A stretch of 64,000 bases of DNA from Streptomyces specialis (GCF_001493375.1 NZ_LN929895.1:176944-240943); one strand, 5' to 3'; numbered from the stretch's first letter, positions 18,072 to 26,457 are shown. Notes: generated from the sequence alone by a model not told the origin. Program-made: numbers and translations.

Positions 18072-18211
18072 CATTACTCGCCTCCTTCGCGCCACACGCG
18101 CGGGCGACGTGCTGCGGCTCGGTGTCCCGGAGGAACACCTGCACCTGCCGCCGCTGCTCCTCCCGCTCCCACACCAGAACGTCCGTCATCACGCCCGTGC
18201 GGCCGGTCGCT
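18072..18211 (-). repeat. Truncated second copy of the 14.9-kb small gene
   Basis: This segment repeats the coding region at about 14914-15071 (shared blocks GAGGAACACCTGCACCT and CCCACACCAGAACGTCCGTC). A 12-15 bp in-frame deletion is visible. It encodes MTDVLVWEREEQRRQVQVF and ...ACGAKEA and then runs into the IS30 remnant. The two direct copies flank the XRE/DUF397 segment. Confidence 0.8.
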
Positions 18212-18363
18212 CGTTCAGGTGGTCCACGCCCCCGGACCGACGCACATCGGTCGCGGGAGTTCTTGTCTCATCTGCCATGCCTCGCAACCGAGTGATCGCG
18301 CGGAAGGTGACGCCGCTTGACTACTGCTGGAGGCATCAACGCCTCAACTCCCAGAGGTTCACG

Positions 18364-19551
18364 ATGCGTGACTTCGCCGATCTTGCACGCAGGGCACTGC
18401 GGGACAGCGGTTACTCGATGAAGGCTGCCGCTCGCGCGTTGAACTACGACCCGGCTCATCTTTCGCGAGTGCTCAACGGCAAGCAGAAGCCGTCCGCGAA
18501 GCTGGCCTCGTCGCTCGACTCACTCGTCGGTGCGGATGGCGCGTTGGCGGCGGCAGTTTCCGAAGAACCCGCGGTGGTCGGCCCGTTGGCCATGGGCGAG
18601 ACGGCCGACGACGAGTTTCACGCGTGGGAACTCACGCGCCGGATTCAGGCCACCGATGTGGGATCGGAGACGCTGGATCGTCTGGAGAACGCCTTCGACG
18701 AATTGGCCACCGCCTATCCGGTCGCGTCACCACAACAACTCCTGCGCCAAGTCCGGCTGCATCTGTCGTATGTGACCCGGCTTGTGGACGGCAAGAAGAC
18801 TCTGGGGGAGCATCGGCGCCTCCTGGCCGTCGGCGGATGGCTGAGCCTCTTCGCAGCGACGCTTCATATCGACCTGAAGCAGGGAAAGCCCGCCGCGGCG
18901 TGTCTCCACACCGCGACCTCCTTGGCCCGGGAGGCGGGAGAGCCGGAGATCGAGGCATGGTGCTTCGAGACCGAGGCATGGCGGGGCCTGACGGCGGGTG
19001 ATTACCGGCGCTCCGTCGAACTCTCCCGCGCCGCACAGGATCTCGCGCCTTCCGGAAGTTCGGCGCTCGTTCAGTCCACGGCACAAGAAGGCCGGGCGCT
19101 CGCCCGTCCCGGGCAGTCCAGGGAAACGTACTCGGCCATCGACAAGGTGCAGGAACTGGCGTCGAGACTGACTCTCTCGGGCAGTCCGGGACACCATTAC
19201 CGCTACGACCCGGCGAAGTTCCTCGCGTACGCCACGACCACCCTGGCCTGGCTGGGCGATGTGGCGGCGGAACCATACGCACGGGAGCTGATCGCGCGGC
19301 TCGGGCCCAGCAACGACGTCACGGAATGGCCGCGCCGTGTCGCCTCGGCCACCATCGATCTGGCGCTGGTTCTGATGAAGAACGGCCGGATGGACGAGGC
19401 ATGCGACGCGGCACAGAAGGCCATACTGAGTGGCCGGGTCGTTCCGTCGAATCACTGGCGCGCTCTGGAAATCGTCCAGGAGGCCGAGACCCGCAAGCTA
19501 CCCGAGGCATCGGACCTTCGAAGCGCCTACCAAGGAATTTTCGAGATGTGA
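18364..19551 (+). CDS. XRE-family regulator with TPR-like C-terminal region
   Basis: A 395-aa protein starting at ATG 18364. The HTH is MKAAARALNYDPAHLSRVLN followed by GKQKPSAKLASSL (about 20-52). The C-terminal ~300 residues are helical repeats (e.g. GEPEIEAWCFETEAWRGLTA, AGDYRRSVELSRAAQDLAPS). It is a Streptomyces-type paralogue of the XRE protein at 15.5 kb, but of different length and with weak sequence identity. The preceding 500 bp hold only the IS30 remnant and the duplicated fragment. Confidence 0.88.
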   Translation: MRDFADLARRALRDSGYSMKAAARALNYDPAHLSRVLNGKQKPSAKLASSLDSLVGADGALAAAVSEEPAVVGPLAMGETADDEFHAWELTRRIQATDVGSETLDRLENAFDELATAYPVASPQQLLRQVRLHLSYVTRLVDGKKTLGEHRRLLAVGGWLSLFAATLHIDLKQGKPAAACLHTATSLAREAGEPEIEAWCFETEAWRGLTAGDYRRSVELSRAAQDLAPSGSSALVQSTAQEGRALARPGQSRETYSAIDKVQELASRLTLSGSPGHHYRYDPAKFLAYATTTLAWLGDVAAEPYARELIARLGPSNDVTEWPRRVASATIDLALVLMKNGRMDEACDAAQKAILSGRVVPSNHWRALEIVQEAETRKLPEASDLRSAYQGIFEM

Positions 19552-19630
19552 GGCGCGGTGCCGGGCCCTCACCGGGGCGGAGGGTCTCGCTGTTTCCGGG
19601 TACGTTACGGCCAGCGTTGAAGGGAGTGCT

Positions 19631-20164
19631 GTGAGTGAGCTGGACGACCTGAGTCGGGTCGATGGGAGCTGGGTGTGGCAGCGGCTGGACGACGGGCAGT
19701 TGCGCGAGTTCGCGGAGGATTTCCGGTTCGCCTTGAAGGGGGTCCGCCTGACCTACGAGGTGGAGCCGCTGGCGGAGGTGGTCAGGACCTGGTGGACGGT
19801 CGTGGGAGGGCCGACCGACGCGGCGGACGCCGACCGGTGGCGGTCGCTCCAGGACGCGACGATCACCCGGCGTCCGCACCCGCCGCAACAGGACTTCACA
19901 CGGTGGGTGGACCGCACCGGCCCGGCCATCCGGGCCGCGCTCCCCGACAGCGCGCGCACCGACTTCGAGCGCGCCTTCGGAGACGCCTTGTGGGCATGCG
20001 AACAGTACTGGGACCACCGGCACCTCCTGCGAGTGCTGCACGACTGGTGGCCGGTGGCGCACCAGACGGCCAATCCCGAGCAGATGGAGAAGGACCTGGC
20101 CACCGCCCGGCGGGTCCAGGCCGGTGACACCGGCATGATGATCCCCCGAGCGCGGACATCATGA
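19631..20164 (+). CDS. DUF6247-like protein (possible antitoxin partner)
   Basis: A 177-aa protein starting at GTG 19631. The C-terminal ~75 residues (ALPDSARTDFERAFGDALW, LLRVLHDWWPVAHQTANPEQ, ATARRVQAGD) resemble the actinobacterial DUF6247 family, often found beside RelE/ParE-like toxin genes. A broken toxin-like gene begins at the stop codon, which fits. The N-terminal half is unique. Assignment to DUF6247 is from pattern memory only. Confidence 0.6.
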   Translation: MSELDDLSRVDGSWVWQRLDDGQLREFAEDFRFALKGVRLTYEVEPLAEVVRTWWTVVGGPTDAADADRWRSLQDATITRRPHPPQQDFTRWVDRTGPAIRAALPDSARTDFERAFGDALWACEQYWDHRHLLRVLHDWWPVAHQTANPEQMEKDLATARRVQAGDTGMMIPRARTS

Positions 20165-20416
20165 CGGCGTGTACACGCTACGGCTCGTGGACCGAGCCGA
20201 ACGCCGGTCGGCGCCCCTTCCGGAGATCCGCGCGAGGCCGTCGACGAGCTTCTGGGCGAGTCGAAGAAGGATCCTCGGAAGAAAGCCCAGCGCGGCAGCA
20301 ACGACACCTGGTGGCGCGACTTCGAGGGCGGCCAGGTGCTCTACATGATCACCGACCGATACGCGCGGGTGACGCAGCGAACTGCGGGATTTCCTAACGC
20401 TCAATATGAGTGTTAG
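20161..20416 (+). pseudogene. Frameshifted RelE/ParE-like toxin gene
   Basis: Joining frames gives VYTLRLVDRAERRSAPLPEI, then REAVDELLGESKKDPRKKAQ and DFEGGQVLYMITDRYARVTQ, a pattern close to small RelE-type toxins. At least two frame changes are needed: one near 20168 and one near 20222. The start ATGA overlaps the upstream stop, as in toxin-antitoxin operons. Either the gene has decayed or there are base errors here. Confidence 0.55.
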
Positions 20417-20626
20417 AACTCCTGGGCGAGGGCTCGTCGTCCACACCCGCCGCGCCGTACTCAATCTGGGCATGCTGCTACGGGACAGCAACGTCGCACG
20501 TCAGGCACGGTTTTACTCCTCAACACAGAGGAAGCCGGGCGCCTGGCACCCCCCACGCCCCCTGTGGACAACTTCATCCACAGCCTTGCGGGCGCTGACC
20601 TGACAGGCATCCCGCCATGGCGAAAC

Positions 20627-20663
20627 GGCCCGAAACCGCAAGGCGAAGTTGCGGCTTCGGGCC
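20627..20663. terminator. Stem-loop
   Basis: Arms GGCCCGAAACCGCAA (20627-20641) and TTGCGGCTTCGGGCC (20649-20663) pair at 14 of 15 positions around a 7-nt loop. It could terminate the toxin-like transcript; no U-tract follows. Confidence 0.55.
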
Positions 20664-20749
20664 GCGCGCATCTTAGCGATCAGAAGGCGAGCGGTCCGGA
20701 CACCGCACAAGGTTTCCCGGCCTGGGTGGTCGGCCGATTCGTTCACGAT

Positions 20750-20830
20750 TCCGGTGCTGTCTTCGACTCGATCGCGTCGGCGTCGTCACCGACGATCGGG
20801 GAGCCGCACGTCGAGGCCGGGGCAGCAGTG
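20750..20830 (+). pseudogene. Degraded echo of the VOC gene
   Basis: Shared blocks with the VOC gene at 21638 occur in the same order: TCGACTCGATC, TCGTCACCGACGATC and GAGCCGCACGTCGAG. The intact gene has about 60 extra bases between the last two. A preceding GATTCGTTCA also recurs just upstream of the intact gene at 21593. It is an internally deleted fragment, not an expressed gene. Confidence 0.6.
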
Positions 20831-21043
20831 GTGGCGCCAACCGCCCGGCTGGCGCGTTGCCGTGGCGGTGCGGGAGGCCACGTGGGCAGGGAAAACGCAA
20901 CTTCGACAGGGCCCGCCGAGGCGGCTACCTTCGCCTGGTCCTCGGCGATCGCCCACGGTCGCACAGCCACCCGCGAACGGGATGAGTAGGGCACGCCCAC
21001 GCATCCTCACGCCCACCGGGCAGCACCGAGCAGGGAGAGACGC

Positions 21044-21589
21044 ATGACCCACCTCGCGCTGTACACATTCGGCGTCCTGAAGTCACCTCTCGCCGATCCC
21101 GCGCCTCTCACGCGCGAGTTCCACGACCGCGGCGAGGTCGTCTACCGGAAGATCGGCCGGCGGCCCGGGTACCTGGCTCGTGCCGAACCGGCGGACGGCC
21201 ACCGGGGCACACTGTTCGACGCGGACTGGGGCGCCTGGGGAGAGTTCGCCGTGCCGGCCTGGTACGACAAGGGCCGTACGGTGGAAACCACCGCCCTGGC
21301 CGCGACCCTCTCCCTCTGGACCGGCCTGCGCCCCGCCTCCGACGCCATCTACACCGGGCCGCACCGTGAGGCGCTGAACAGGCGTTACGACTGGTTCGTA
21401 AGGACAGGGCACCCGAGTCACGTGTGCTGGTGGGTCCCCGAGGGCGTGATACCCACCTGGCGGGACGGTGTTTCCAGGCTGGAACACCTCCACGACCACG
21501 GCCCCGCGCCGCGCGGCTTCACCTTTCACCACTCGTTCGCCCCGGAGGGAACTCCGACGAGGATCGACGGCGGCCCCTCGGCCCGGTGA
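21044..21589 (+). CDS. DUF3291 protein
   Basis: A 181-aa protein with the DUF3291 pattern: LALYTFGVLKSPLADPA, SLWTGLRPASDAIYTGPHRE, LNRRYDWFV and CWWVPEGVIPTW. The fold is a ferredoxin-like barrel related to antibiotic biosynthesis monooxygenases, but no catalytic role is established. ATG 21044 follows GGGAGAG. The function here is unknown. Confidence 0.88.
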   Translation: MTHLALYTFGVLKSPLADPAPLTREFHDRGEVVYRKIGRRPGYLARAEPADGHRGTLFDADWGAWGEFAVPAWYDKGRTVETTALAATLSLWTGLRPASDAIYTGPHREALNRRYDWFVRTGHPSHVCWWVPEGVIPTWRDGVSRLEHLHDHGPAPRGFTFHHSFAPEGTPTRIDGGPSAR

Positions 21590-21637
21590 CCGATTCGTTC
21601 AAGACTCCGGGGGTGTGCGGTGCCTAGGCTGCCGGGC

Positions 21638-22030
21638 ATGACACCTCGACTCGATCTCATCGGCATCGTCACCGACGATCTCGCCGCTTCGCTCGCCTTC
21701 TACCGCCTTCTCGGCGTGGACGTCCCCGACGGCGCGGAGCGGGAGCCGCACGTCGAGACCGTGCTGCCCGGCGGGGTGCGGCTCGCCTGGGACACCGTGG
21801 AGACCATCAGGAGCTTCCGGCCCGGGTGGACGCCGGCCCCGGGCGGGCAGCGGCTGGGGCTTGCGTTCCTGTGCGACGGCCCGGCCGACGTGGACCGGCG
21901 GTACGCGGAGCTGACGGGCGCGGGCCACGCGGGGGAGACCGCGCCGTTCGACGCGCCGTGGGGGCAGCGTTACGCGGTCGTCTCGGACCCGGACGGCAAC
22001 AGCGTGGACCTCTTCGCGCCCCTCGGCTGA
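21638..22030 (+). CDS. VOC-superfamily (glyoxalase-like) protein
   Basis: A 130-aa protein with paired beta-alpha-beta-beta-beta modules: LDLIGIVTDDLAASLAFYRL at the N-terminus and WGQRYAVVSDPDGNSVDLFA at the C-terminus (DPDGN is the typical metal-side turn). A complete metal triad was not identified. VOC proteins include resistance proteins that bind drugs and small dioxygenases. The start ATG 21638 excludes a six-codon upstream extension. The 3' end overlaps the AraC gene convergently by about 60 bp. Confidence 0.88.
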   Translation: MTPRLDLIGIVTDDLAASLAFYRLLGVDVPDGAEREPHVETVLPGGVRLAWDTVETIRSFRPGWTPAPGGQRLGLAFLCDGPADVDRRYAELTGAGHAGETAPFDAPWGQRYAVVSDPDGNSVDLFAPLG

Positions 22031-22701
22031 ACGGCGGACACCGGCGCGCCCGTCAGCCCCTTCACCTCCCGCGCCAGGTGCGCCTGGTCGGCGTAGCCGG
22101 CGCGGGCCGCGACCTCCGCCAGGGGCAGGCCCGTCCGGGCCAGGGCCAGCGCCCGCCGCATCCGCAGCACCCGGGCCAGCGTCTTGGGCCCGTAGCCGAA
22201 CGCCGCGAGGCTACGGCGGCGCAGTTGCCGCTCGCTCAGGCCCAGCAGCGCGGCCGTGTCGGCGACGCCGAGGCCGCGCCCGAGCGCGGCGACCGCCGCG
22301 CGCCGCCACGGGCCGGGCGGGTCCGCGCGGCGCGGCCGCCCGGCCGCCACCGCCTCCAGCGCGGCGCCGGGGTCGGGGGCGGCGGCGACGCGTTCGGCCA
22401 GCTCGCGCACCCGCTCCGGCGGCCAGAGGTCGGCCAGGGGCACCCGCAGGTCGGTGAGTTCGTCGGCGGGGACACCGAAGACGTCGGGCCCGGCCCCCGG
22501 CTCGAAGCGCACCCCGGTGTACCGGGCGCCGACCGTCCGTCCGAACAGGTGGGCCCGCGTGTCCGGGCCCGCGACCAGCAGCAGGCCGCCGTTCCAGATC
22601 AGATCCGTGCAGCCGTCCGGCAGGATCCGCCCGGTCGGCCCCGGACCGCATGTCCACACGACCGTCCCGCCGCCGAGCCGCGAGGGCCGTTCCCGGTACA
22701 T
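21970..22701 (-). CDS. AraC-family transcriptional regulator
   Basis: A 243-aa regulator. The N-terminal sensor (about 1-125) has LPDGCTDLIWNGGLLLVAGP, a pattern of the DUF6597/MmsR-like sensor domain. The C-terminal double HTH reads GVADTAALLGLSERQLRRRS and LPLAEVAARAGYADQAHLAR. It reads away from the sbnA-like gene, with 116 bp between starts, so it is the obvious candidate regulator of that cluster. Confidence 0.9.
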   Translation of the reverse strand: MYRERPSRLGGGTVVWTCGPGPTGRILPDGCTDLIWNGGLLLVAGPDTRAHLFGRTVGARYTGVRFEPGAGPDVFGVPADELTDLRVPLADLWPPERVRELAERVAAAPDPGAALEAVAAGRPRRADPPGPWRRAAVAALGRGLGVADTAALLGLSERQLRRRSLAAFGYGPKTLARVLRMRRALALARTGLPLAEVAARAGYADQAHLAREVKGLTGAPVSAVQPRGAKRSTLLPSGSETTA

Positions 22702-22817
22702 GCCGTCCAGGATGGCACGCCACCCCCGTGCATCCGTTATGCCCGTATTGCGGCACTTCGTGGGCCGGGTTAGAACGGAGGCACCGGCGGGGGGGCAGCC
22801 GCACCCAGGGGCGGACC

Positions 22818-23861
22818 ATGCGCGACACGGAGTTCCAGACCCGCCCCGGCGACGCGTCCGCCCCCCTCACCCCGGTCCTCGCCTTCCAGCTCTCCGTGGA
22901 CGGCCTCCCGGCCTGTCTGTGGCTCAAGCTCGAGTCGCACAACGCCCACGGCTCCGTCAAGGACCGCACGGCGCTCGCCCTCTGGCGCGACGTCGCCCCC
23001 CGCGTGCACCCCGACACCGGCCTCATCGAGTCCACGTCGGGCAACCTCGGCGTCGCCCTCGCCGCGATCGCCGCCGACCACGGCGTGCCGTTCACCGCCG
23101 TCACGGACCCCCGCAGCCCGGCCTCCGTCGTCGCCGCCATCCGCGCCCTGCGCGGCACCGTGGTGACCGTCGACCGGCCCGACGGCGCCGGCGGCTACCT
23201 CCTCAGCCGCCTCGCCCACATACGCGAACGGCTCGCCGCCCAGCCCCGCCTCGTCTGGCCCAACCAGTACGCCAACCCGGCCAACCCCCGCGCCCACGCC
23301 GAGGGCACCGCGCCCGAACTCTGGTCCCAGACCGGGCGCCGCCCGGCCCGCGTCCTGGTGGCCGTCTCCACCGGCGGCACCCTCGCCGGCTTCCGCGACT
23401 TCGTCGCCGGCGCCCGCCCCGACTGGGAGCTGGTCGGCGTGGACGTCACCGGCTCCGCCGCCCTCGGCGGCACCCCCGGACGCCGTCTGCTGTCCGGCAT
23501 CGGCGCCAGCCGGCCGTCGTCCTTCCTCCCCGGCGGCCACCACCCGGCCGTGCGGGTCACGCCCCGGGACGCGGTCGGCGCGTGCCTGTGGTTCGCCGAC
23601 GCGACCGGCGTCGCCGTCGGCGCCAGCTCCGGCGCGCTGATCGCCGCCGCGCTGCGCCTGTTCCGCGCCGCCCCGGGCCGCGCCGACATCGCCTGCCTGT
23701 GCCCCGACGGCGCCGCCCCGTACGGCGAGACGGTGTACTCCGCGCACTGGCGCCGCCGCAACGGCGTCGATCCCCCCGGCGACTTCGCACGCGGCGTCCA
23801 CGTCATCGGCTCCGGCCGGCCCCCCGAGCGAGCCCCCGCCGGAACCGGGCGGACGCCATGA
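22818..23861 (+). CDS. SbnA-like PLP enzyme (N-(2-amino-2-carboxyethyl)-L-glutamate synthase)
   Basis: A 347-aa cysteine-synthase-fold protein. The PLP lysine is K48 in NAHGSVKDRT; STSGNLGVA (72-80) and VSTGGTLAGF are substrate and phosphate loops. The HGSVKDR context and lack of a C-terminal CBS domain point to the SbnA/VioB branch, which joins O-phospho-L-serine with glutamate as the first step to L-2,3-diaminopropionate, rather than housekeeping CysK. An SbnB-like dehydrogenase next door supports this strongly. The stop overlaps the start of the next gene (ATGA). Confidence 0.82.
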   Translation: MRDTEFQTRPGDASAPLTPVLAFQLSVDGLPACLWLKLESHNAHGSVKDRTALALWRDVAPRVHPDTGLIESTSGNLGVALAAIAADHGVPFTAVTDPRSPASVVAAIRALRGTVVTVDRPDGAGGYLLSRLAHIRERLAAQPRLVWPNQYANPANPRAHAEGTAPELWSQTGRRPARVLVAVSTGGTLAGFRDFVAGARPDWELVGVDVTGSAALGGTPGRRLLSGIGASRPSSFLPGGHHPAVRVTPRDAVGACLWFADATGVAVGASSGALIAAALRLFRAAPGRADIACLCPDGAAPYGETVYSAHWRRRNGVDPPGDFARGVHVIGSGRPPERAPAGTGRTP

Positions 23862-25006
23862 CGCGCGACTGGTACGAACGGGCCGGGGTCCGCACCGGTC
23901 CGCGCCGCCGTCCCGGCGCCGGACTGCGCGACGAACTCGACGCCGGGCGCCTGTACTTCCCCCCGGACCTGGTGCCGTACCACGACCACCCGCTGGTCCA
24001 GGCCCTGCCCGCGCGGCGCCGCGACGAGCTGCTCGCCCGGCACCTCTTCCACTACCTCACGTTCACCGCCCACTTCGAGACCCGCGTCGTCAACCGCGCC
24101 ACCGAACGCATCGCCGGCGGGCGCGGCGGCGTCGAGACCGGCACCGATGTCCGCCTCGACGCCTACCGCATCTACTGCGACGAGGGCTACCACTCCCTCT
24201 ACAGCCTCGACGTCGTCGACCAGATCTCCACCGCCACCGGCATCGCCCCGCTGCCGTACGCCTTCGACCCGTTCCTGCGGCGCCTGGACGCCACCGGGGC
24301 CCGCGCCTTTCCCGAGAGCCCCGTCCTCGCCCAGCTTCTCCAGGTCGTCGTCTTCGAGACCCTGATCACCGGCATCCTCAGCGACATCCCGCCGGACGAC
24401 CGCGTCCTCACCGTGGTCCGCGACATCGTCCGCGACCACGCCCGGGACGAGGGCTGGCACCACGCGTTCTTCTCCCGCTTCTTCCGCGAGCTGTGGGCGC
24501 AGCAGTCCGCCGCCGACCGGGCCCGGATCGCCCGCTGCGCGCCCGCCCGGCACGTCGAGGGCGCCGCCTGCCGTTCCCTCGCCATGCCGGGCGCCGTCGA
24601 GAGCGACGACGGGCCCGCCGCCTTCGGCCTGAAGCTGATCAACGCCGCCACCAGCAACCCCGGCCACGGCCACGAACGCGCCGGGGGCGTGGCGTTCCTC
24701 TTCGACCCCGAGACCGCGCGCCCCCGGGTCCTCGCCGAGGCCGGGTGGCTCAGCGCCGCCCGCACCGCCGCGTACACCGTGGTCAGCCTCACCCACCTCG
24801 GCCCCCGGCGCTGGGACGCGATGACCCTCGTCGGCTGCGGCACCCTCGCCCGCGCCCACATCGACCTCGCCGCCCGCGCCTTCCCCGGCCTCGCCCGGCT
24901 CCACCTCCACGACCTCGCCCCCCCCCGCGCCGAGGCACTCGCCGACAGAGACCGCGATCCCCCAACGATCCCCCCTCCCCCCGCCCCCGCCAGCGCCCGA
25001 GGTTAA
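23858..25006 (+). CDS. AurF-type di-iron oxygenase joined in frame to SbnB-like N-terminal part
   Basis: Residues 1 to ~228 form an AurF-type di-iron N-oxygenase. All seven iron ligands can be placed as E74, E109, H112, E168, H194, E198, H201, with spacings (35, 3, 56, 26, 4, 3) matching AurF (E101, E136, H139, E196, H223, E227, H230) to within one residue. From about residue 238 the sequence becomes the SbnB/ornithine-cyclodeaminase family (CRSLAMP, FGLKLINAATSNPG, LSAARTAAYTVVSL, NAD loop VGCGTLARAH). It breaks off at about 363, where a repeat (24909-24946) begins. The oxygenase lacks about 70 C-terminal residues and the dehydrogenase lacks its first ~60. So the fusion probably comes from a deletion or an assembly join. 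AurF enzymes oxidise amino groups to nitro or nitroso groups. Confidence 0.8.
   Translation: MTRDWYERAGVRTGPRRRPGAGLRDELDAGRLYFPPDLVPYHDHPLVQALPARRRDELLARHLFHYLTFTAHFETRVVNRATERIAGGRGGVETGTDVRLDAYRIYCDEGYHSLYSLDVVDQISTATGIAPLPYAFDPFLRRLDATGARAFPESPVLAQLLQVVVFETLITGILSDIPPDDRVLTVVRDIVRDHARDEGWHHAFFSRFFRELWAQQSAADRARIARCAPARHVEGAACRSLAMPGAVESDDGPAAFGLKLINAATSNPGHGHERAGGVAFLFDPETARPRVLAEAGWLSAARTAAYTVVSLTHLGPRRWDAMTLVGCGTLARAHIDLAARAFPGLARLHLHDLAPPRAEALADRDRDPPTIPPPPAPASARG
24909..24946 (+). repeat. 38-bp direct repeat, left copy
   Basis: This stretch and 25964-26001 are near-identical (one mismatch). Both encode the same part of the SbnB-like enzyme (ACGACCTCGCCC to CTCGCCGAC). Between the copies lie the methyltransferase and a poly-C tract. 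Removing one copy plus the intervening sequence gives one continuous SbnB-like reading frame. Confidence 0.85.
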
Positions 25007-25070
25007 TAAGGCACCCCGGCGGACCCGACGCCGGCCACCGCCCCGCACCGCCAGGAGAGATGAGACGCCC

Positions 25071-25780
25071 ATGCTCAACCCCGCCCGCGTCCTCACCTAC
25101 CAGCACCTCACCGCAGGCGACCTGATCCCGCCCCCCTCGCCCCGGGTCTTCTTCGACCCCGCCGACACCGAGACCGGCGTCTGGGTCGCCCGCGACCTCA
25201 TCACCGAGGGCTGCTCCGTCCTGGACCTCGGCGCCGGGAGCGGCGCCGCCGCCGCGGCCATGGCCCGCGCCGGAGCCGCCCGCGTCCACGGCGTCGACTC
25301 GGGCCCCGAATCCGTCGCCTGGGCCGCCGAGCACTACGCCTCCCCCGGCGGCGACCCGCGCGTCACGATCGCCCAGGCCGACTTCGCCCGCCTCACCACC
25401 GACGAACTGCTCGCCACCGTCCCCGGCCCGCTGCCCCGGCCCCTCGTCGTCACCAGCAACCCGCCGTACGTCCCGCTCGCCGAACGAGCCGACGCGCGGC
25501 GCCCGTCCATCAGCGGCGGCGCCGACGGGCTCAAGTGGGTGCCCGCGATCATCGGCCACGCCCGCGCCCTCGGCAGCGACCTCGGACTCACCGTCGCCAG
25601 CTACTCCACCCCGCGCCGCGCCGCACACCTGCTGCGCACCGCCGGGTACCGCATCGCCGGGATCACCCTGTGCCCGCTGCCGCTGGGCGAGTTCACCCTC
25701 CGCCACCTGGAACAGATCCTCGCCCTCGAACAGAGCGGCGAAGCCGTCCTCTGGCGGCGCCCCGACGACCCCACCCCCCC
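25071..25780 (+). CDS. Class I SAM methyltransferase with NPPY motif
   Basis: Begins MLNPARVLTYQHLTAGDLIP after AGGAGAG. SAM motif I is VLDLGAGSGAAAAAM (about 50-64) and motif IV is N130-P-P-Y133, typical of enzymes methylating an amide, amine or ring nitrogen (HemK/PrmC-like). The real C-terminus is unclear: the frame enters a poly-C tract at about 25780. The translation-initiation region (GAGATGAGACGCCCATG) resembles that of the carbamoyltransferase at 26505 (GAGATGAGAAGCCCATG), so both may belong to one cluster. Its position inside the split sbnB-like gene is probably an assembly artefact. Confidence 0.8.
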
Positions 25781-25963
25781 CCCCCCCCCCCCCCGCCCCC
25801 CCCCCCCCCGGCCCGCCCCCCCCCCCCCCCTCCCCCGCCCCCCCGCCCCCCCGCGCCCCGCCCCCCCCCCGGACGCCGCCCCCGCCTCGGAAAAAAACAT
25901 ACAGAACCAAAGCATGACCCACCCACACTGGCTCTCCACCCACATATGACAACATCCTCAAAT
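25780..25963. other. Poly-C tract and possible adapter residue
   Basis: From about 25782 to 25872 the sequence is nearly all C, in a way not seen elsewhere in the window. An A7 run follows, then about 70 bases loosely resembling the adapter (CA-x2-CAGAA and GCAT at matching spacing). The match is too degraded to call with certainty. Two-colour sequencers produce poly-G when signal is lost, and poly-C on the opposite strand. I read this as a bad join. Confidence 0.7.
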
Positions 25964-26457
25964 ACGACCTCGCCCGCCCCCGCGCCGAGGCACTCGCCGA
26001 CTGGATCCGCCACCACCACCCCCGGCTCACCGCCCACGTCCACGACGACCCGCGCGACGCCGTACGCGCCGCCACCGTGCTGGTCACCACGACGACCAGC
26101 GACCGCGGCTGGCTGCCCGCCGCGTGGCTGAGGCCGGGCACGTTCATCGCGCACGTCTCGCTCGACGACCTGCTGCCGGACGTCTTCCACGGCGCGCGGG
26201 GCCTGTTCGTGGACGACATCGGTCTCGTCCGGGACAACCCGCGCCGGGTCCTCGGCCGCCTGATGCGCGACGACGGCGTCACGCCCGACGGCACCCTCGG
26301 CCAGGTCCTCACCGGGCGCGTGCCCGCCGTACGGCCCACCACCGGCCATGTCGTCAGCAACCCGTTCGGCATGGCCGTCCTCGACGTCGGGCTCCTCGAC
26401 GCCGTCCACCGCGTGGCCCGGGCCAAGGGGTACGGGCACGACCTCGCCCTCCTGTGA
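25964..26457 (+). pseudogene. SbnB-like dehydrogenase, C-terminal half
   Basis: Encodes YDLARPRAEALADWIRHHHP, TVLVTTTTSDRGWLPAAWL, FIAHVSLDDLLPDVF, VDDIGLVRD and a C-terminus VSNPFGMAVLDVGLLDAVHR. This corresponds to the second half of SbnB (N-(2-amino-2-carboxyethyl)-L-glutamate dehydrogenase, which releases L-2,3-diaminopropionate and 2-oxoglutarate using NAD). No start codon belongs to it here. It continues exactly from the 38-bp repeat in the upstream half, so the two halves were one gene. Stop at 26457. Confidence 0.85.

Larger units (their letters stand above)
20417..21043. other. Non-coding stretch with stem-loop, DnaA-like box and VOC echo
   Basis: No convincing gene is seen in these ~630 bp. 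It holds a DnaA-box match (TGTGGACAA at 20563-20571) close to CATCCACAG (20575), a strong stem-loop (20627-20663) and a degraded copy of the 5' part of the downstream VOC gene (about 20750-20830). Frames through it lack family-like sequence. Confidence 0.55.

Noticed and set aside
15479..19551. Whole integrated plasmid or prophage
   Set aside because: No integrase, replication genes or att site recognised; only an IS30 scrap and a duplicated gene piece.
22818..23861. Housekeeping cysteine synthase CysK
   Set aside because: Adjacent SbnB-like gene and NAHGSVKDR context favour the SbnA branch.
25780..25880. Natural Pro-rich protein tail
   Set aside because: Near-pure C run followed by A7 fits a sequencing artefact better than coding.
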